IMG/VR virus record: IMGVR_UViG_3300020183_000136
Span: 1-46,845 of that record
DNA: 46,845 nucleotides
Strand: one strand, 5' to 3'
Source: a virus
Each line of letters begins with the position of its first letter. Positions within the stretch are counted from its first letter, which is position 1. Shown here in pieces: positions 21,801 through 29,934 of this stretch. The translations under genes were made by a program, and so were the position numbers. A model generated the notes under the pieces. The model worked only from the letters and a program-made list of their open reading frames with translations, did not search any database and was not told where the DNA came from.

Positions 21801-24212
21801 AATGGTGCATATGCATCACAAGGTATTCAAGGTAGACAAGGAATTCAGGGAACCTATGGTTCTTCTGCTTGGACGCCAGTATTTTCCGGAATTGCATTGA
21901 CGGACGGAAGAAATTTTGTAAAAACTTCTGCAGTCACGGGATTTACCGCACAAGTTTATTCTGCTGAAGGATTTACAAGATCTGTATATACTAGTGCTCA
22001 AGCTAATGATGAAAGTTCAATATTGTACTTTGGATTGAACGAAAATCCATCTACATCTGTTAATGAATCTACAATAGACTATGCATTTTCATTAAATGCT
22101 GGAAGTTTAGAAATATACGAAAACGGATCATTGATTTCTGCTGTTGGTTCTTATACCACAAACGCCAGATTTGCTATAATCTATGATGGGGTTGATATTG
22201 TTTATTACTTAAATGATGTTGGAGTAAGAACAACATCAAGATCTATAGGAAATGCACTACACTTTGATAGTTCTTTCTATAATCCTGGTGCTACATTGAA
22301 AAATGTGACATTTGGGGTTTCTGGTGAAGTAGGTATTCAAGGTGCTCAAGGAATTCAAGGTGGTCAAGGACTAAATGGTGTTTTTGGTGGACAAGGTACT
22401 CAAGGAATTCAAGGCATTCAGGGTCTTAATGGTGCATATGCATCACAAGGTATTCAAGGTAGACAAGGAATTCAGGGAACCACTGGATCTCAAGGTATTC
22501 AAGGTGTCCAAGGAACCACAGGATCTCAAGGAATCCAAGGAATTCAGGGTATTCAAGGCACTATTGGAACTCAAGGAACCACTGGTACTCAAGGTTCTCA
22601 AGGTATTCTAGGAATTCAGGGAATTCAAGGTACTCAAGGTCTTGATGGTGCTTATGCTTCTCAAGGAATTCAAGGAGCACAGGGAATTCAAGGAAATCTA
22701 GGAGTACAAGGAATTCAAGGAATCCAAGGGTCACAGGGTGTTCAAGGAACTCAAGGGATTCAAGGAATACAGGGTATTCAAGGATCGGGATCTCAAGGTA
22801 TTCAAGGTCTTGATGGCGCTTACGCTTCTCAAGGGACTCAAGGATCACAGGGAATTCAGGGAATTCAAGGAATTCAAGGACTTGGATTTCAAGGTATTCA
22901 AGGTCTTGATGGTGCGTATGCTTCTCAAGGTTCTCAAGGTACAACGGGAACTCAAGGAACCACAGGATCTCAAGGAACCCAAGGTATTCAAGGATCTGCT
23001 GGAAATTGGGGAGGCATAACCTTTGATTACACTTTTGACAGTAGTATTACAGCAACAGATCCTGGTGCAGGTAATCTAAGATTTAATGCTACTATAATAG
23101 GAAATGCAAATCGTCTTTATATTTCTGATCAAGATGATACTGCTACTAATTTAGATTCAATTTTTTCAAACATACTTAATGTTAATAATATACCAAAAGG
23201 TTATGTTAGAATTTCAAATCTAGATAATCCAAGTAATTACGCTCTGTTTAGTATTGATTCGCTAAGTTCTGATAATGGAACTTGGTATAATATAGTTATT
23301 ACAAATATTGTAGCGAGTGTAAACACATTTTCAAATACAAATGTTTTAGTTTCATTTACTGAAAATGGAGCTCAAGGAATTCAAGGAATTACTGGAGTTA
23401 ATGGTTCTCAGGGAATTCAAGGAATTCAAGGACCAGCTTTTACATCACCTCCAGACGACAATGGATATGGTACATTTAACGTTGGAATTAATACTTCTAA
23501 GTATATTCCCGTAACTGGTGGAAATGGATCTATTGTTGTTACTGATTCTACCGGTCCTGGAATAGGACATTCATTCCCAAGTACTTCTGGATACAGATAC
23601 ATAATCGAATCTATTCATGTAACAAATAAATCTCAGGGAGATTTGTACATTTCTGGTAGACATGATTTCAATGGTGGATCGAATGTTCCAATTGCAAATA
23701 GAATTTTAGTTCCATATGAGTCTTCGATAGAACTTTTGGAACAACCTCATATTGCTAATCCACGAGACATAATCAGATTGCAAGCTTTGTCTTCTTCATC
23801 ATCTAATGCGACTGGACATGATGGTGGAATTGATGCATTTATAGCAATTGCCTCTAAAGATGATACTGACTTTTTTGGAGTTGGAAAACTAATCACTTCC
23901 GCCGCAAATGGAACAGAAGTATATACATCCTCATCTTATCCAGCGATAATACAATCGATATATGTTACAAACTATAGCAATACGTCTGATGTCGATCTAT
24001 CGCTATCAGTTTTTAGAGGTGGAACAATAGGAAGTATTATTACTACTGGGATTAGGGTTGGATATCTTGCATATAAACTAACAATACCTAAAAATAGCAC
24101 TGTAGAACTTATCCAAAGGCCAAAACATTTAAATCATGGCGATACCTTACTAGCTCAATCTTCAACATCTTCCTCTTTAGCCATAACAGTTTCCGGAAAA
24201 ACAGTAACTTAG
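18846..24212 (+). CDS. giant collagen-like tail fibre with lectin-like inserts
   Basis: This 1788-residue fibre starts with the same beta-prism-like N-terminus as its neighbour (SQIQLRRGSSDEWFVANP). The body is dominated by Gly-X-Gln repeats broken by DGAYASQG. It is interrupted by globular inserts. The first, about 590-710, has LFRGQEYVFDQTD and ILYFYSESAANYG and resembles a cupredoxin-like domain that has lost its usual Cys/His ligands. The second, about 856-920, has GYLEVFLNGIKLSSSEFTA. The third, about 1005-1160, resembles a concanavalin/SPRY-type lectin (GSLEIYENGSLIS, IIYDGVDIVYYLNDVG). The fourth is about 1380-1505. The last 260 residues contain two similar beta domains (RYIIESIHVTNKS and AIIQSIYVTNYS). 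The start has a good AAGGAG ribosome site. The fibre probably extends as a long trimer and binds host surface glycans. Confidence 0.85.
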   Translation: MASQIQLRRGSSDEWFVANPVLADGELGVEIDTLKFKVGNGVTNWNSLPYASGIQGVQGAQGRQGIQGIQGLDGAYASQGIQGPQGIQGLDGAYASIGFQGIQGTQGIQGIQGTDGAYASQGSQGTQGIQGPAQGLQGFQGIQGTQGRQGIQGIQGLDGAYASQGIQGIQGIQGLQGIGAQGVVGVGSTGPQGVQGIQGIQGIQGIQGGQGIQGIQGTQGLDGAYASQGSQGIQGPIGPQGTGAQGVVGIGSTGPQGVQGTQGIQGIQGIQGSGSQGIQGPIGPQGTGAQGVVGVGSTGPQGIQGLQGIQGIQGTDGAYASQGSQGIQGDFGIQGIQGPIGPQGTGAQGVVGVGSTGSQGIQGLQGTQGIQGLDGAYASIGSTGAQGIQGIQGPQGVAGEKGTTGFQGIQGIQGVQGIGITGAQGIAGAYASQGSQGIVGIGSTGPQGIQGLDGAYASQGSQGIQGVQGIQGTQGIQGVQGTQGLRGFQGIQGRQGIQGIQGTQGLDGAYASIGNTGPQGIQGLQGTQGIQGLDGAYASQGFQGIQGIQGTQGRQGIQGIQGLDGAYASQGSQGIFGTQGTQGIQGSNPEAKNFTVTVADLNGNNVFYIDNVADYSLSLFRGQEYVFDQTDASNAGDKIAISTTNDGIHNSGVAYTTGWTYTGTAGSTGEALFRIPYDAPSILYFYSESAANYGEAFVIYDLTATSLIGAQGIAGAFASQGSQGTQGTQGTDGAYASVGSQGAQGIAGLGVQGSQGTDGAYASQGVSGSQGTQGSSGFVGVDGAQGAQGTTGIGSTGTQGIQGAQGAQGLQGIQGTQGTQGVGNTGSQGLQGIQGLPGFGSQGTSGPQGTSFSRTVTTIDATNGQTVFNVSYTIGYLEVFLNGIKLSSSEFTATDGTSVTLNEGAPLNAKLDFISFTSAGPQGTQGIQGSPGAGSQGADGAYASQGSQGIQGNLGVQGTTGAGTQGAQGIQGLQGIQGIQGIQGLNGAYASQGIQGRQGIQGTYGSSAWTPVFSGIALTDGRNFVKTSAVTGFTAQVYSAEGFTRSVYTSAQANDESSILYFGLNENPSTSVNESTIDYAFSLNAGSLEIYENGSLISAVGSYTTNARFAIIYDGVDIVYYLNDVGVRTTSRSIGNALHFDSSFYNPGATLKNVTFGVSGEVGIQGAQGIQGGQGLNGVFGGQGTQGIQGIQGLNGAYASQGIQGRQGIQGTTGSQGIQGVQGTTGSQGIQGIQGIQGTIGTQGTTGTQGSQGILGIQGIQGTQGLDGAYASQGIQGAQGIQGNLGVQGIQGIQGSQGVQGTQGIQGIQGIQGSGSQGIQGLDGAYASQGTQGSQGIQGIQGIQGLGFQGIQGLDGAYASQGSQGTTGTQGTTGSQGTQGIQGSAGNWGGITFDYTFDSSITATDPGAGNLRFNATIIGNANRLYISDQDDTATNLDSIFSNILNVNNIPKGYVRISNLDNPSNYALFSIDSLSSDNGTWYNIVITNIVASVNTFSNTNVLVSFTENGAQGIQGITGVNGSQGIQGIQGPAFTSPPDDNGYGTFNVGINTSKYIPVTGGNGSIVVTDSTGPGIGHSFPSTSGYRYIIESIHVTNKSQGDLYISGRHDFNGGSNVPIANRILVPYESSIELLEQPHIANPRDIIRLQALSSSSSNATGHDGGIDAFIAIASKDDTDFFGVGKLITSAANGTEVYTSSSYPAIIQSIYVTNYSNTSDVDLSLSVFRGGTIGSIITTGIRVGYLAYKLTIPKNSTVELIQRPKHLNHGDTLLAQSSTSSSLAITVSGKTVT
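18994..20610 (+). repeat. main collagen-type repeat block of the giant fibre
   Basis: This is about 1.6 kb of 9-nt units encoding Gly-X-Gln, with longer-range repeats of the segment encoding GPIGPQGTGAQGVVG(V/I)GSTGPQG. These units leave all other frames largely stop-free, which creates spurious antisense reading frames. Confidence 0.9.
20968..21858 (+). repeat. collagen-type repeat blocks 2 and 3 of the giant fibre
   Basis: Gly-X-Y coding runs at about 20968-21405 and 21601-21858 are separated by a unique beta insert. The variety of X residues is higher here (Ala, Ser, Thr, Val) than in the first block. Confidence 0.85.
22327..23005 (+). repeat. collagen-type repeat block 4 of the giant fibre
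   Basis: This is another run of GGN-NNN-CAA units with very frequent GGAATTCAAGG. A short remnant of about eight triplets follows at 23368-23443, after another unique insert. Confidence 0.85.
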
Positions 24213-24227
24213 TCAATCCATATGTGT

Positions 24228-24233
24228 TATAAT
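24228..24233 (+). promoter_or_regulatory. possible promoter -10 upstream of a glycosyltransferase
   Basis: TATAAT lies 26 nt before the ATG at 24259 in the only gap of this stretch. No convincing -35 hexamer lies at 16-18 bp (TTAGTC is 13 bp away), so the promoter is weakly supported. Confidence 0.35.
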
Positions 24234-24258
24234 TAGTTATGTATGATTTCACAGAAAT

Positions 24259-24921
24259 ATGACCTCGGTTCTAATTGCTATACCTTGTTATGGTGGAATT
24301 GTTAGTGACAAAACAGTTCAAGGTGTATTTAAACTTGGGAAAGAACTACTGAAAAATGGTATAGATCATGGATTTTTGACCATTGCTAATGAATCTTTGG
24401 TTACTAAAGCAAGATCACGTATATCAAACTTTTTTATTAATAGTACGGAATATGAAAAAATTTTATTCATAGACTCCGACATAGGATTTTTTGAGGAAGA
24501 TGCTTTAAAACTTATTCTCTCTGATAAAAATATCACATGTGGCGCATATCCAATGAAAGGACTGCCATTAAGATACAATTATAATATTATAGAACCTCCA
24601 GTTACTGAAGATGGTTTAATTCAAATTGCAAGTATTGGATTTGGATTTTGTTGTATTAAAAGGCAAGTGTTTGTAGATATACAAAAAGTTTATGGTGAAG
24701 AATTAAAATACTATCCACCACTAAATAATTCAACTCGTCCACCATCAGAAAAAGAATATCATAATTCATATCACTATTTTTTGGAATTAAAAAAAGATAT
24801 GTGTTTTCTGCCAGAAGATTTTTCTTTTTTTGAAAGAGCAACAAATGTTGGACATAAATCTTGGCTAGATCCAACCATTCAGTTGTGCCATGTTGGATCT
24901 CACGTGTATCAAAAGGAATAA
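24259..24921 (+). CDS. GT-A-fold glycosyltransferase (GT2-like)
   Basis: This 220-residue protein opens with a nucleotide-binding-type strand VLIAIPCYGGIVSD. It has a metal-binding DxD motif at D72-S73-D74 (KILFIDSDIGFF) and later IASIGFGFCCIKRQVF and FLPEDFSFFERA, the acceptor side and catalytic-base region (ED) of GT-A enzymes. It should transfer a sugar from a nucleotide-sugar donor. The acceptor is unknown: host lipopolysaccharide, phage DNA or a phage fibre protein are possible. Its location between the collagen-like fibre and a Kelch-like fibre makes virion glycosylation attractive. It may have its own early-type promoter. No signal peptide is present, so it acts in the cytoplasm. Confidence 0.8.
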   Translation: MTSVLIAIPCYGGIVSDKTVQGVFKLGKELLKNGIDHGFLTIANESLVTKARSRISNFFINSTEYEKILFIDSDIGFFEEDALKLILSDKNITCGAYPMKGLPLRYNYNIIEPPVTEDGLIQIASIGFGFCCIKRQVFVDIQKVYGEELKYYPPLNNSTRPPSEKEYHNSYHYFLELKKDMCFLPEDFSFFERATNVGHKSWLDPTIQLCHVGSHVYQKE

Positions 24922-24927
24922 ATCTAA

Positions 24928-27237
24928 ATGGCTATCATACCTGCTATTTCTAGCACATCCCCCTCAAACAACAAGGCTAGAATTTTTGGTGGAGTTTTTA
25001 GTCTTAAAAAAGTTTACAGAAGAACTACTGATAGTGAATATCAAAATGCCTTTGTAAGAGCTCAAATACCAAAAAAATATTCAGATATTTCATATACCTC
25101 TGGAGGATATCAAGGATCATCAGCTACTCAATCATCATTTGAAAGTGGAAATAAAATTATAAGTTCAATTTATAGAGTTGATACATCTTCAACAACTTTA
25201 TCAAGAATTCCATCAAACCTAGTTAATACTTCATCAGCACCTGCTGCTTTTGTATCTGGACAGAATCCATCCACTAAACCTTTACCATTGAGTTCGGGAA
25301 TGGCTGATCATCATGGTATATCAGATTATACAAATGGATATTTTTTGGGTGGAATTTTTTATGGAACTCGTCCAGGCAAGGACACACTTACATCTGCTTC
25401 ATTGGTGTTTGGGATAGGGACTAAATTTCAATTTTCTAACGAGACATCTTCTAATGATTCTTCACTAGATTCTATTTTCAGAAGAGGAGGTTCCGTGGCG
25501 ATGGGAGGATCTGCAGTTTTTACGTCAAGATCTGTAAATTATGCCTTTTTTTGTGGTGGGTCAAGAAGTGATATTGTTGGAACAGGTTTTTTATCGCCAG
25601 GTATTAGTAGAGATTGGGCATCTGGTTCACCATTTGCAGAATTTCACCGACCCGACATAGCTAGATTTGACTTCAGTAGTGGTGGTTGGGATACCTCACT
25701 TAGTTTTTCAAGTGGTGGTGGATTAAATATATCCAGGTCTGGATCTAGTAGTGTTTGTGATGATACGAATCAATATGGATACGTTGCTGGTGGAGCCTCA
25801 GGTCCAACAATCTTGGGTCAAATAAATCAGGTATATACCAATATAATTGTTGGTTCCATATTGAGATTTGATTTGCAGACAAATGTAACCGATGTATTAT
25901 CAAATAACATTGATTCCCTAATGGATGGTGCTAGTATAACTGATGATACTCAAGGTTATGGTTATTTTTATGGTGGCGCGAATGCTTTTTTTCTACCACC
26001 TGCATCAAGTTTTTCTAGAACTCCTGGATCTGCACGAGTTGTACGTGGATCTACTCCGGGCAGCATTCGTAGATTAGATTTTAGAACAAATACTACATCG
26101 TTCGTGTCATCCGCACCTAATGGGCCCAGAAGATCGAGCAACAACAGAGGATATTCACAGGGATCCTTTATTGGTGGATTATCGATTATTAATGAATATT
26201 ATCAGTTATCAAATGGATGGACCGCATTTAGTTTGGAAACTGGAACAACTTCCTTTCTATTTTCACCAACTACTATATATAATTTTTCTATGGCTACTTT
26301 GAATAAGGAGGAAAATCCTGTTCCCGCTCCTTTAGAAACCAAGGGATATTTTTATAGTGGAGAAAAAGCAGATTCATCTCCATCTGGATTTTCTTCTTCA
26401 TCATTGATACATAGGTTAACATTTTCAACTGAGGTTATTTCTACTACTAATAATACATCAACTATGATTGGTGCGAATTCAGTGTCTACAAGTGATTTTT
26501 CTTTTATCGGTGGTGGTGTTAGGCAAGATCTTTCTGGCGGAATATATAGTGGAAACACACCTAAAATACAACGGTTTAGGCATGATGTGGAAGTTGTAAA
26601 CACTTTGAACGCTGAAGTTACTCAGGCTTATGACGATAGTGTAAAAGCATGTGTAAAAAATTCTAATTATGGATTTTGGATTGGTGGAGTAATTTTTGGA
26701 TCAAAATTTAGTATTATAAATCGTTTGGACTTCGCATCATTTACTTCAAGTCAATCTATTAGTAAAATGGCGATTGAACGGGGTAACATAGATGGAATAA
26801 ATTCCGGTAGTGATAATAATTATGCATACATTGGAGGTGGATCAAGTCCCTCTAATACAATAAAAGATTCTAGAATTGAAAGAATTGATTTGTCTACAGA
26901 ATCAGTGACTGTTCTTAGCTCAACTACTCTATTGGGAAGATCCTCAATGAATGCGATAGAAGATAAATTTTATGGATATTTTTTTGGTGGTGATTTAAGA
27001 TCTTTAGATCGGTTTCAATTTTCTACAGAAACAAACCAAAGTTTTCCAAACATATTTTCGCAAAACATACATAGAAATGGTTCAATTGGTGATAAAACTA
27101 ATTATGCATATATTAATTCTGGAGCTCCATCTTCAGTGATCCATCGTCTCAATTTTTCAAATACAACTGTTTCTATCCCAGGTTATAATCTTCCAACACC
27201 AATAAGAAAAAATACCGCGTTTACAAATAAATTTTAG
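24928..27237 (+). CDS. Kelch-like repeat fibre/propeller protein (769 aa)
   Basis: After a 40-residue basic N-terminus, the protein is built from about 13 imperfect units of roughly 50 residues. Each has a GYFxGG-type strand, as in GYFLGGIFYG, YGYVAGGAS, YGYFYGGAN, FSFIGGGV, YGFWIGGV, YAYIGGGSS and YGYFFGGD. Each is followed by a segment like IxRxDFSTxTxS. Aromatic-Gly-Gly blades with a conserved hydrophobic strand recall Kelch beta-propellers. It is a paralogue of the 1032-residue protein at 29935, and the two flank a set of carbohydrate-modifying genes. A role as tail fibre or host-surface binding protein is inferred from location and repeats. No enzyme motif is seen. It starts 6 bp after the glycosyltransferase. 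Confidence 0.7.
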   Translation: MAIIPAISSTSPSNNKARIFGGVFSLKKVYRRTTDSEYQNAFVRAQIPKKYSDISYTSGGYQGSSATQSSFESGNKIISSIYRVDTSSTTLSRIPSNLVNTSSAPAAFVSGQNPSTKPLPLSSGMADHHGISDYTNGYFLGGIFYGTRPGKDTLTSASLVFGIGTKFQFSNETSSNDSSLDSIFRRGGSVAMGGSAVFTSRSVNYAFFCGGSRSDIVGTGFLSPGISRDWASGSPFAEFHRPDIARFDFSSGGWDTSLSFSSGGGLNISRSGSSSVCDDTNQYGYVAGGASGPTILGQINQVYTNIIVGSILRFDLQTNVTDVLSNNIDSLMDGASITDDTQGYGYFYGGANAFFLPPASSFSRTPGSARVVRGSTPGSIRRLDFRTNTTSFVSSAPNGPRRSSNNRGYSQGSFIGGLSIINEYYQLSNGWTAFSLETGTTSFLFSPTTIYNFSMATLNKEENPVPAPLETKGYFYSGEKADSSPSGFSSSSLIHRLTFSTEVISTTNNTSTMIGANSVSTSDFSFIGGGVRQDLSGGIYSGNTPKIQRFRHDVEVVNTLNAEVTQAYDDSVKACVKNSNYGFWIGGVIFGSKFSIINRLDFASFTSSQSISKMAIERGNIDGINSGSDNNYAYIGGGSSPSNTIKDSRIERIDLSTESVTVLSSTTLLGRSSMNAIEDKFYGYFFGGDLRSLDRFQFSTETNQSFPNIFSQNIHRNGSIGDKTNYAYINSGAPSSVIHRLNFSNTTVSIPGYNLPTPIRKNTAFTNKF

Positions 27238-27258
27238 TGATTTTTTTTTTGATAGAGT

Positions 27259-28077
27259 ATGAAAACATTTTATTTTCTTTCTGGACTTCCCAGATCTGGA
27301 TCCACATTATTGACTTCCATTTTGAATCAAAATCCAAATATCCATGCGAGTGCAAACTCCCCTTTATTAGACGTAATTCATTATACTGAAGAGTATTTGC
27401 TTTATAAATCTGAACAATATATCGCAAATCCAAAACCAAAATCGGCACATAAAGTTTTATCTTCTATTGCGGATAATTATTATTTTGATGTTGAAAAGGA
27501 AATAATCATAGACAAGTCTAGAGGTTGGATTAATCAATTAGAACATATTACAGACTATATTACAAAGACACCTAAAATTATCTGCCCAGTTCGAGACATT
27601 CAAGACATATTAGTTTCATTTCTTTCATTAATAGAAAAAAATCAAAAAAATAATTTTGTAGATGAATGGATAAGAAAAAATAATTTAGAAGTTAATATCA
27701 ATAATCGATGCGACTACCTGATGAGTTCTTATGGAATTGTTGGACTGTCATATCACGCTTTACTTGAGGGATATCGTAAAGGGTGGGGGAAACATGTTTT
27801 ATTAGTTGAATATGAAAATTTAGTCAAAGATCCACAAAATGAAATGAATCGTATTTATGATTTTTTAGATGTAAAAAGATATTTTCATGATTTTAATCAT
27901 ATAATTAATACTGTTGAAGAAAAGGATTTAGTTTATGGGTTTAGTGATATGCATAAAGTTAGACCAAAAGTAGAAAAAATTTTTAGAGATAAAAACATTT
28001 ATTTGAATGAATATGTTATGAACAAATATAATAATCTAGAATTTTGGAGAAAAAAGTATTCCATCTTTGGAGTTTAA
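27259..28077 (+). CDS. sulfotransferase (PAPS-dependent family)
   Basis: This 272-residue protein has the 5'-phosphosulfate-binding loop at its N-terminus: FLSGLPRSGSTLLTSILNQNP, with the P-loop at residues 11-16. It has a later CPVRDIQDILVSFLSL segment that corresponds to the 3'-phosphate-binding region (R...S) and a C-terminal VLLVEYENLVKDP typical of sulfotransferases. It would transfer sulfate from PAPS to a hydroxyl on a sugar or protein. Its last codons overlap the ribosome binding site of the following GT4 glycosyltransferase. Flanked by glycosyltransferases and fibres, it is a candidate for sulfating a glycan, either on the virion or on the host surface. Confidence 0.85.
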   Translation: MKTFYFLSGLPRSGSTLLTSILNQNPNIHASANSPLLDVIHYTEEYLLYKSEQYIANPKPKSAHKVLSSIADNYYFDVEKEIIIDKSRGWINQLEHITDYITKTPKIICPVRDIQDILVSFLSLIEKNQKNNFVDEWIRKNNLEVNINNRCDYLMSSYGIVGLSYHALLEGYRKGWGKHVLLVEYENLVKDPQNEMNRIYDFLDVKRYFHDFNHIINTVEEKDLVYGFSDMHKVRPKVEKIFRDKNIYLNEYVMNKYNNLEFWRKKYSIFGV

Positions 28078-28078
28078 A

Positions 28079-29053
28079 ATGAAATCTGGTGCAACAGAAA
28101 GTTCCTTTTATTATTTAAATCAGTATTATCGTTTTCCTGAAAATGTCATAGTAAAAAGAACATTGAGTGAATTAATTAACTCTACAAAGCAATATAAGAT
28201 TATTTGGGCCCATGATAATTGTGACCAAATGGTTCATTTTGATCTTCCAAATTACATTGATCAAGTTGATTTAATTGTGTGTGTTTCTAACTGGGAACGA
28301 GACCAATATATTAAGTACAATAGAGCACCTTCAAATAAATTGGTTGTGATTCCGAATGGTGTTGATAAAATGTTTAGACTCTCTAATGATCCAAAGTCTA
28401 AAACATGTATATTTTTTTCAGCACCACATAAAGGAATTGAACCATTAGTTCCAATATGGAGAGAAGTAATTAAATACCATCCTGATGCTAAATTAAAAAT
28501 ATTTTCATCAATGTGTTTGTATGATGAAAAACTGGGAAATTTTGAAAATGAAAAAGTAGTATCAATGGATGGATTAAAGACTTCTCCATTTATTTCTACT
28601 TATAAAACCCTTCAAGATTTGCCGGGAGTTGAATATTCTCCCTGTGTTGACCGTGAAGAACTATTACGTCATATTCAAGACGCGGCATTTTTTATACACC
28701 CAAATGTTTGGGAAGAAACATTTTGTGTATCACTTGCTGAGGCTATGTGTTGTGGATGCTTTCCGATTACATCTAATATAGGTGCCTTGATTGAAACTTC
28801 AAATGGAATGGGAAAATATGTTAAAATGAGTGGGAAAACCACATCTAGTGGTTGGATTCCTGATAATCATTTTTATCATTTATTCTCGCAGGAAATAATA
28901 CGATGTTTGTATTATTTTGATGTAACGAGAGACAAATACGAATTTGCTTCGAAGGCAATTTCTGATTTTGCAGTGTCAAAATATGATTGGGAAAAATTAT
29001 CAAAAGAGTGGGAAAAAATAGTTAATCATATGGTCATAAATAAAACAAACTGA
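28079..29053 (+). CDS. GT4-family glycosyltransferase
   Basis: This 324-residue GT-B enzyme has the retaining GT4 layout: YKIIWAHDN and LIVCVSNWERDQY in the N-terminal half, VIPNGVDKMF at the hinge, FFSAPHKGIE at the donor-binding loop, and the C-terminal ETFCVSLAEAMCCGCFPITSN, the E-x7-E region that contacts the nucleotide sugar. The start is placed at ATG 28079, 2 bp after the sulfotransferase stop, with GGAG 6 nt upstream. A TTG at 28067 is less likely. It probably works with the sulfotransferase on the same glycan. The acceptor is unknown. Confidence 0.85.
   Translation: MKSGATESSFYYLNQYYRFPENVIVKRTLSELINSTKQYKIIWAHDNCDQMVHFDLPNYIDQVDLIVCVSNWERDQYIKYNRAPSNKLVVIPNGVDKMFRLSNDPKSKTCIFFSAPHKGIEPLVPIWREVIKYHPDAKLKIFSSMCLYDEKLGNFENEKVVSMDGLKTSPFISTYKTLQDLPGVEYSPCVDREELLRHIQDAAFFIHPNVWEETFCVSLAEAMCCGCFPITSNIGALIETSNGMGKYVKMSGKTTSSGWIPDNHFYHLFSQEIIRCLYYFDVTRDKYEFASKAISDFAVSKYDWEKLSKEWEKIVNHMVINKTN
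29035..29042 (+). promoter_or_regulatory. late promoter box CATAAATA
   Basis: CATAAATA ends 26 nt before the ATG at 29069 and lies in the final codons of the GT4 gene. Its spacing is like the other late boxes, so the 285-residue protein and the following fibre are probably late genes. Confidence 0.55.
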
Positions 29054-29068
29054 TATGTAGCAATTTTT

Positions 29069-29926
29069 ATGTCTAAAGAATATGAACAAATAGCAATTGC
29101 TAAAGCCGATGAGGTTTTAGACGATAGCAATGAATTTATGATGAAAGTTTATAATGCATGTAATAGATGGAATGAGAGTGAAGTTGAACTAGCACAGGGA
29201 AGAACAAATTTTCAAATTGAAAAATTTATTATTCATGATAATTTTACAATTCCAACTGCTTTTAAGGCAGCTTTAATTAACAGAAAAAGTGTTGCTGAAG
29301 GATTACTATCCTCTGTTATGGATGCAAAGAGAGCTGCTAGAGAATTTTACTATAAATGGGAAGGAAAAGATAAAACCCAACCGTTGTGGTGGGGAAGTGG
29401 AGGAAATCAAGTTTTATGTTGGTATGATCTAGATGAATTTAACTTTCATAGAATGATCAACAACCTTAATCAAGGATTTAAATCTATTGTAGATGAATTA
29501 GAATTTTTTGATAAAATAATCGAAAGATTGATAGAATTAAATGGTGGAAAATTGATTACGAAAGAACAGTTTGAACAGGATCAACCAATTTATTGGGAAC
29601 GTAGACTTTCTAATCAGTCTTTAGATGATTTATTGCAAGCAAAAACTGGTGTTAATGCTGGAAACATTCGTTCAATGAGAAGAGCTAGTGCTCCTACTGT
29701 TCTTGAGGATGATTTAAACAGAACAAAGGGAAGTTTCGGAAATCCCGAAAATCCCATGGAATTTCTGAATGCTCTTCAAGATCATGTTGCTAAAGGAATT
29801 GAAGAAATTACCGGTCTAACAAATTTACTAGAGAATTCTGAACAAATTAAGCAAATTTCATCTCAAAAAGTTGATGATAGTGAACAGTTTAAATCATTAT
29901 TTAACGATGAGTTAAAAGTAAACTAA
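29069..29926 (+). CDS. unidentified helical protein, probable virion or fibre-associated protein
   Basis: This 285-residue protein appears mainly alpha-helical. It has a charged N-terminal half, a motif PLWWGSGGNQVLCWYDLDEFNFHRM near residue 110, and later heptad-like stretches (FKSIVDELEFFDKIIERLIEL). The C-terminal 90 residues are polar and probably flexible. I do not recognise a family. It has its own late-type promoter and lies 8 bp before the large Kelch-like fibre, suggesting that it attaches to or helps assemble that fibre. A soluble cytoplasmic role cannot be excluded. Confidence 0.6.
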   Translation: MSKEYEQIAIAKADEVLDDSNEFMMKVYNACNRWNESEVELAQGRTNFQIEKFIIHDNFTIPTAFKAALINRKSVAEGLLSSVMDAKRAAREFYYKWEGKDKTQPLWWGSGGNQVLCWYDLDEFNFHRMINNLNQGFKSIVDELEFFDKIIERLIELNGGKLITKEQFEQDQPIYWERRLSNQSLDDLLQAKTGVNAGNIRSMRRASAPTVLEDDLNRTKGSFGNPENPMEFLNALQDHVAKGIEEITGLTNLLENSEQIKQISSQKVDDSEQFKSLFNDELKVN

Positions 29927-29934
29927 TAAAGTAA

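Noticed and set aside
18052-23005. CRISPR-like appearance of regularly spaced short repeats
   Set aside because: The repeat unit is codon-phased at 9 nt with no unique spacers of constant length. It is coding collagen-type sequence.
24913-24927. AATAAATC as a late promoter for the Kelch-like gene at 24928
   Set aside because: It is within 15 nt of the start codon and mismatched at the last position, so no leader could be made.
27237-27256. T run after the 769-residue fibre as a terminator
   Set aside because: No G/C stem precedes the T tract, and the next gene starts 22 bp after the stop.
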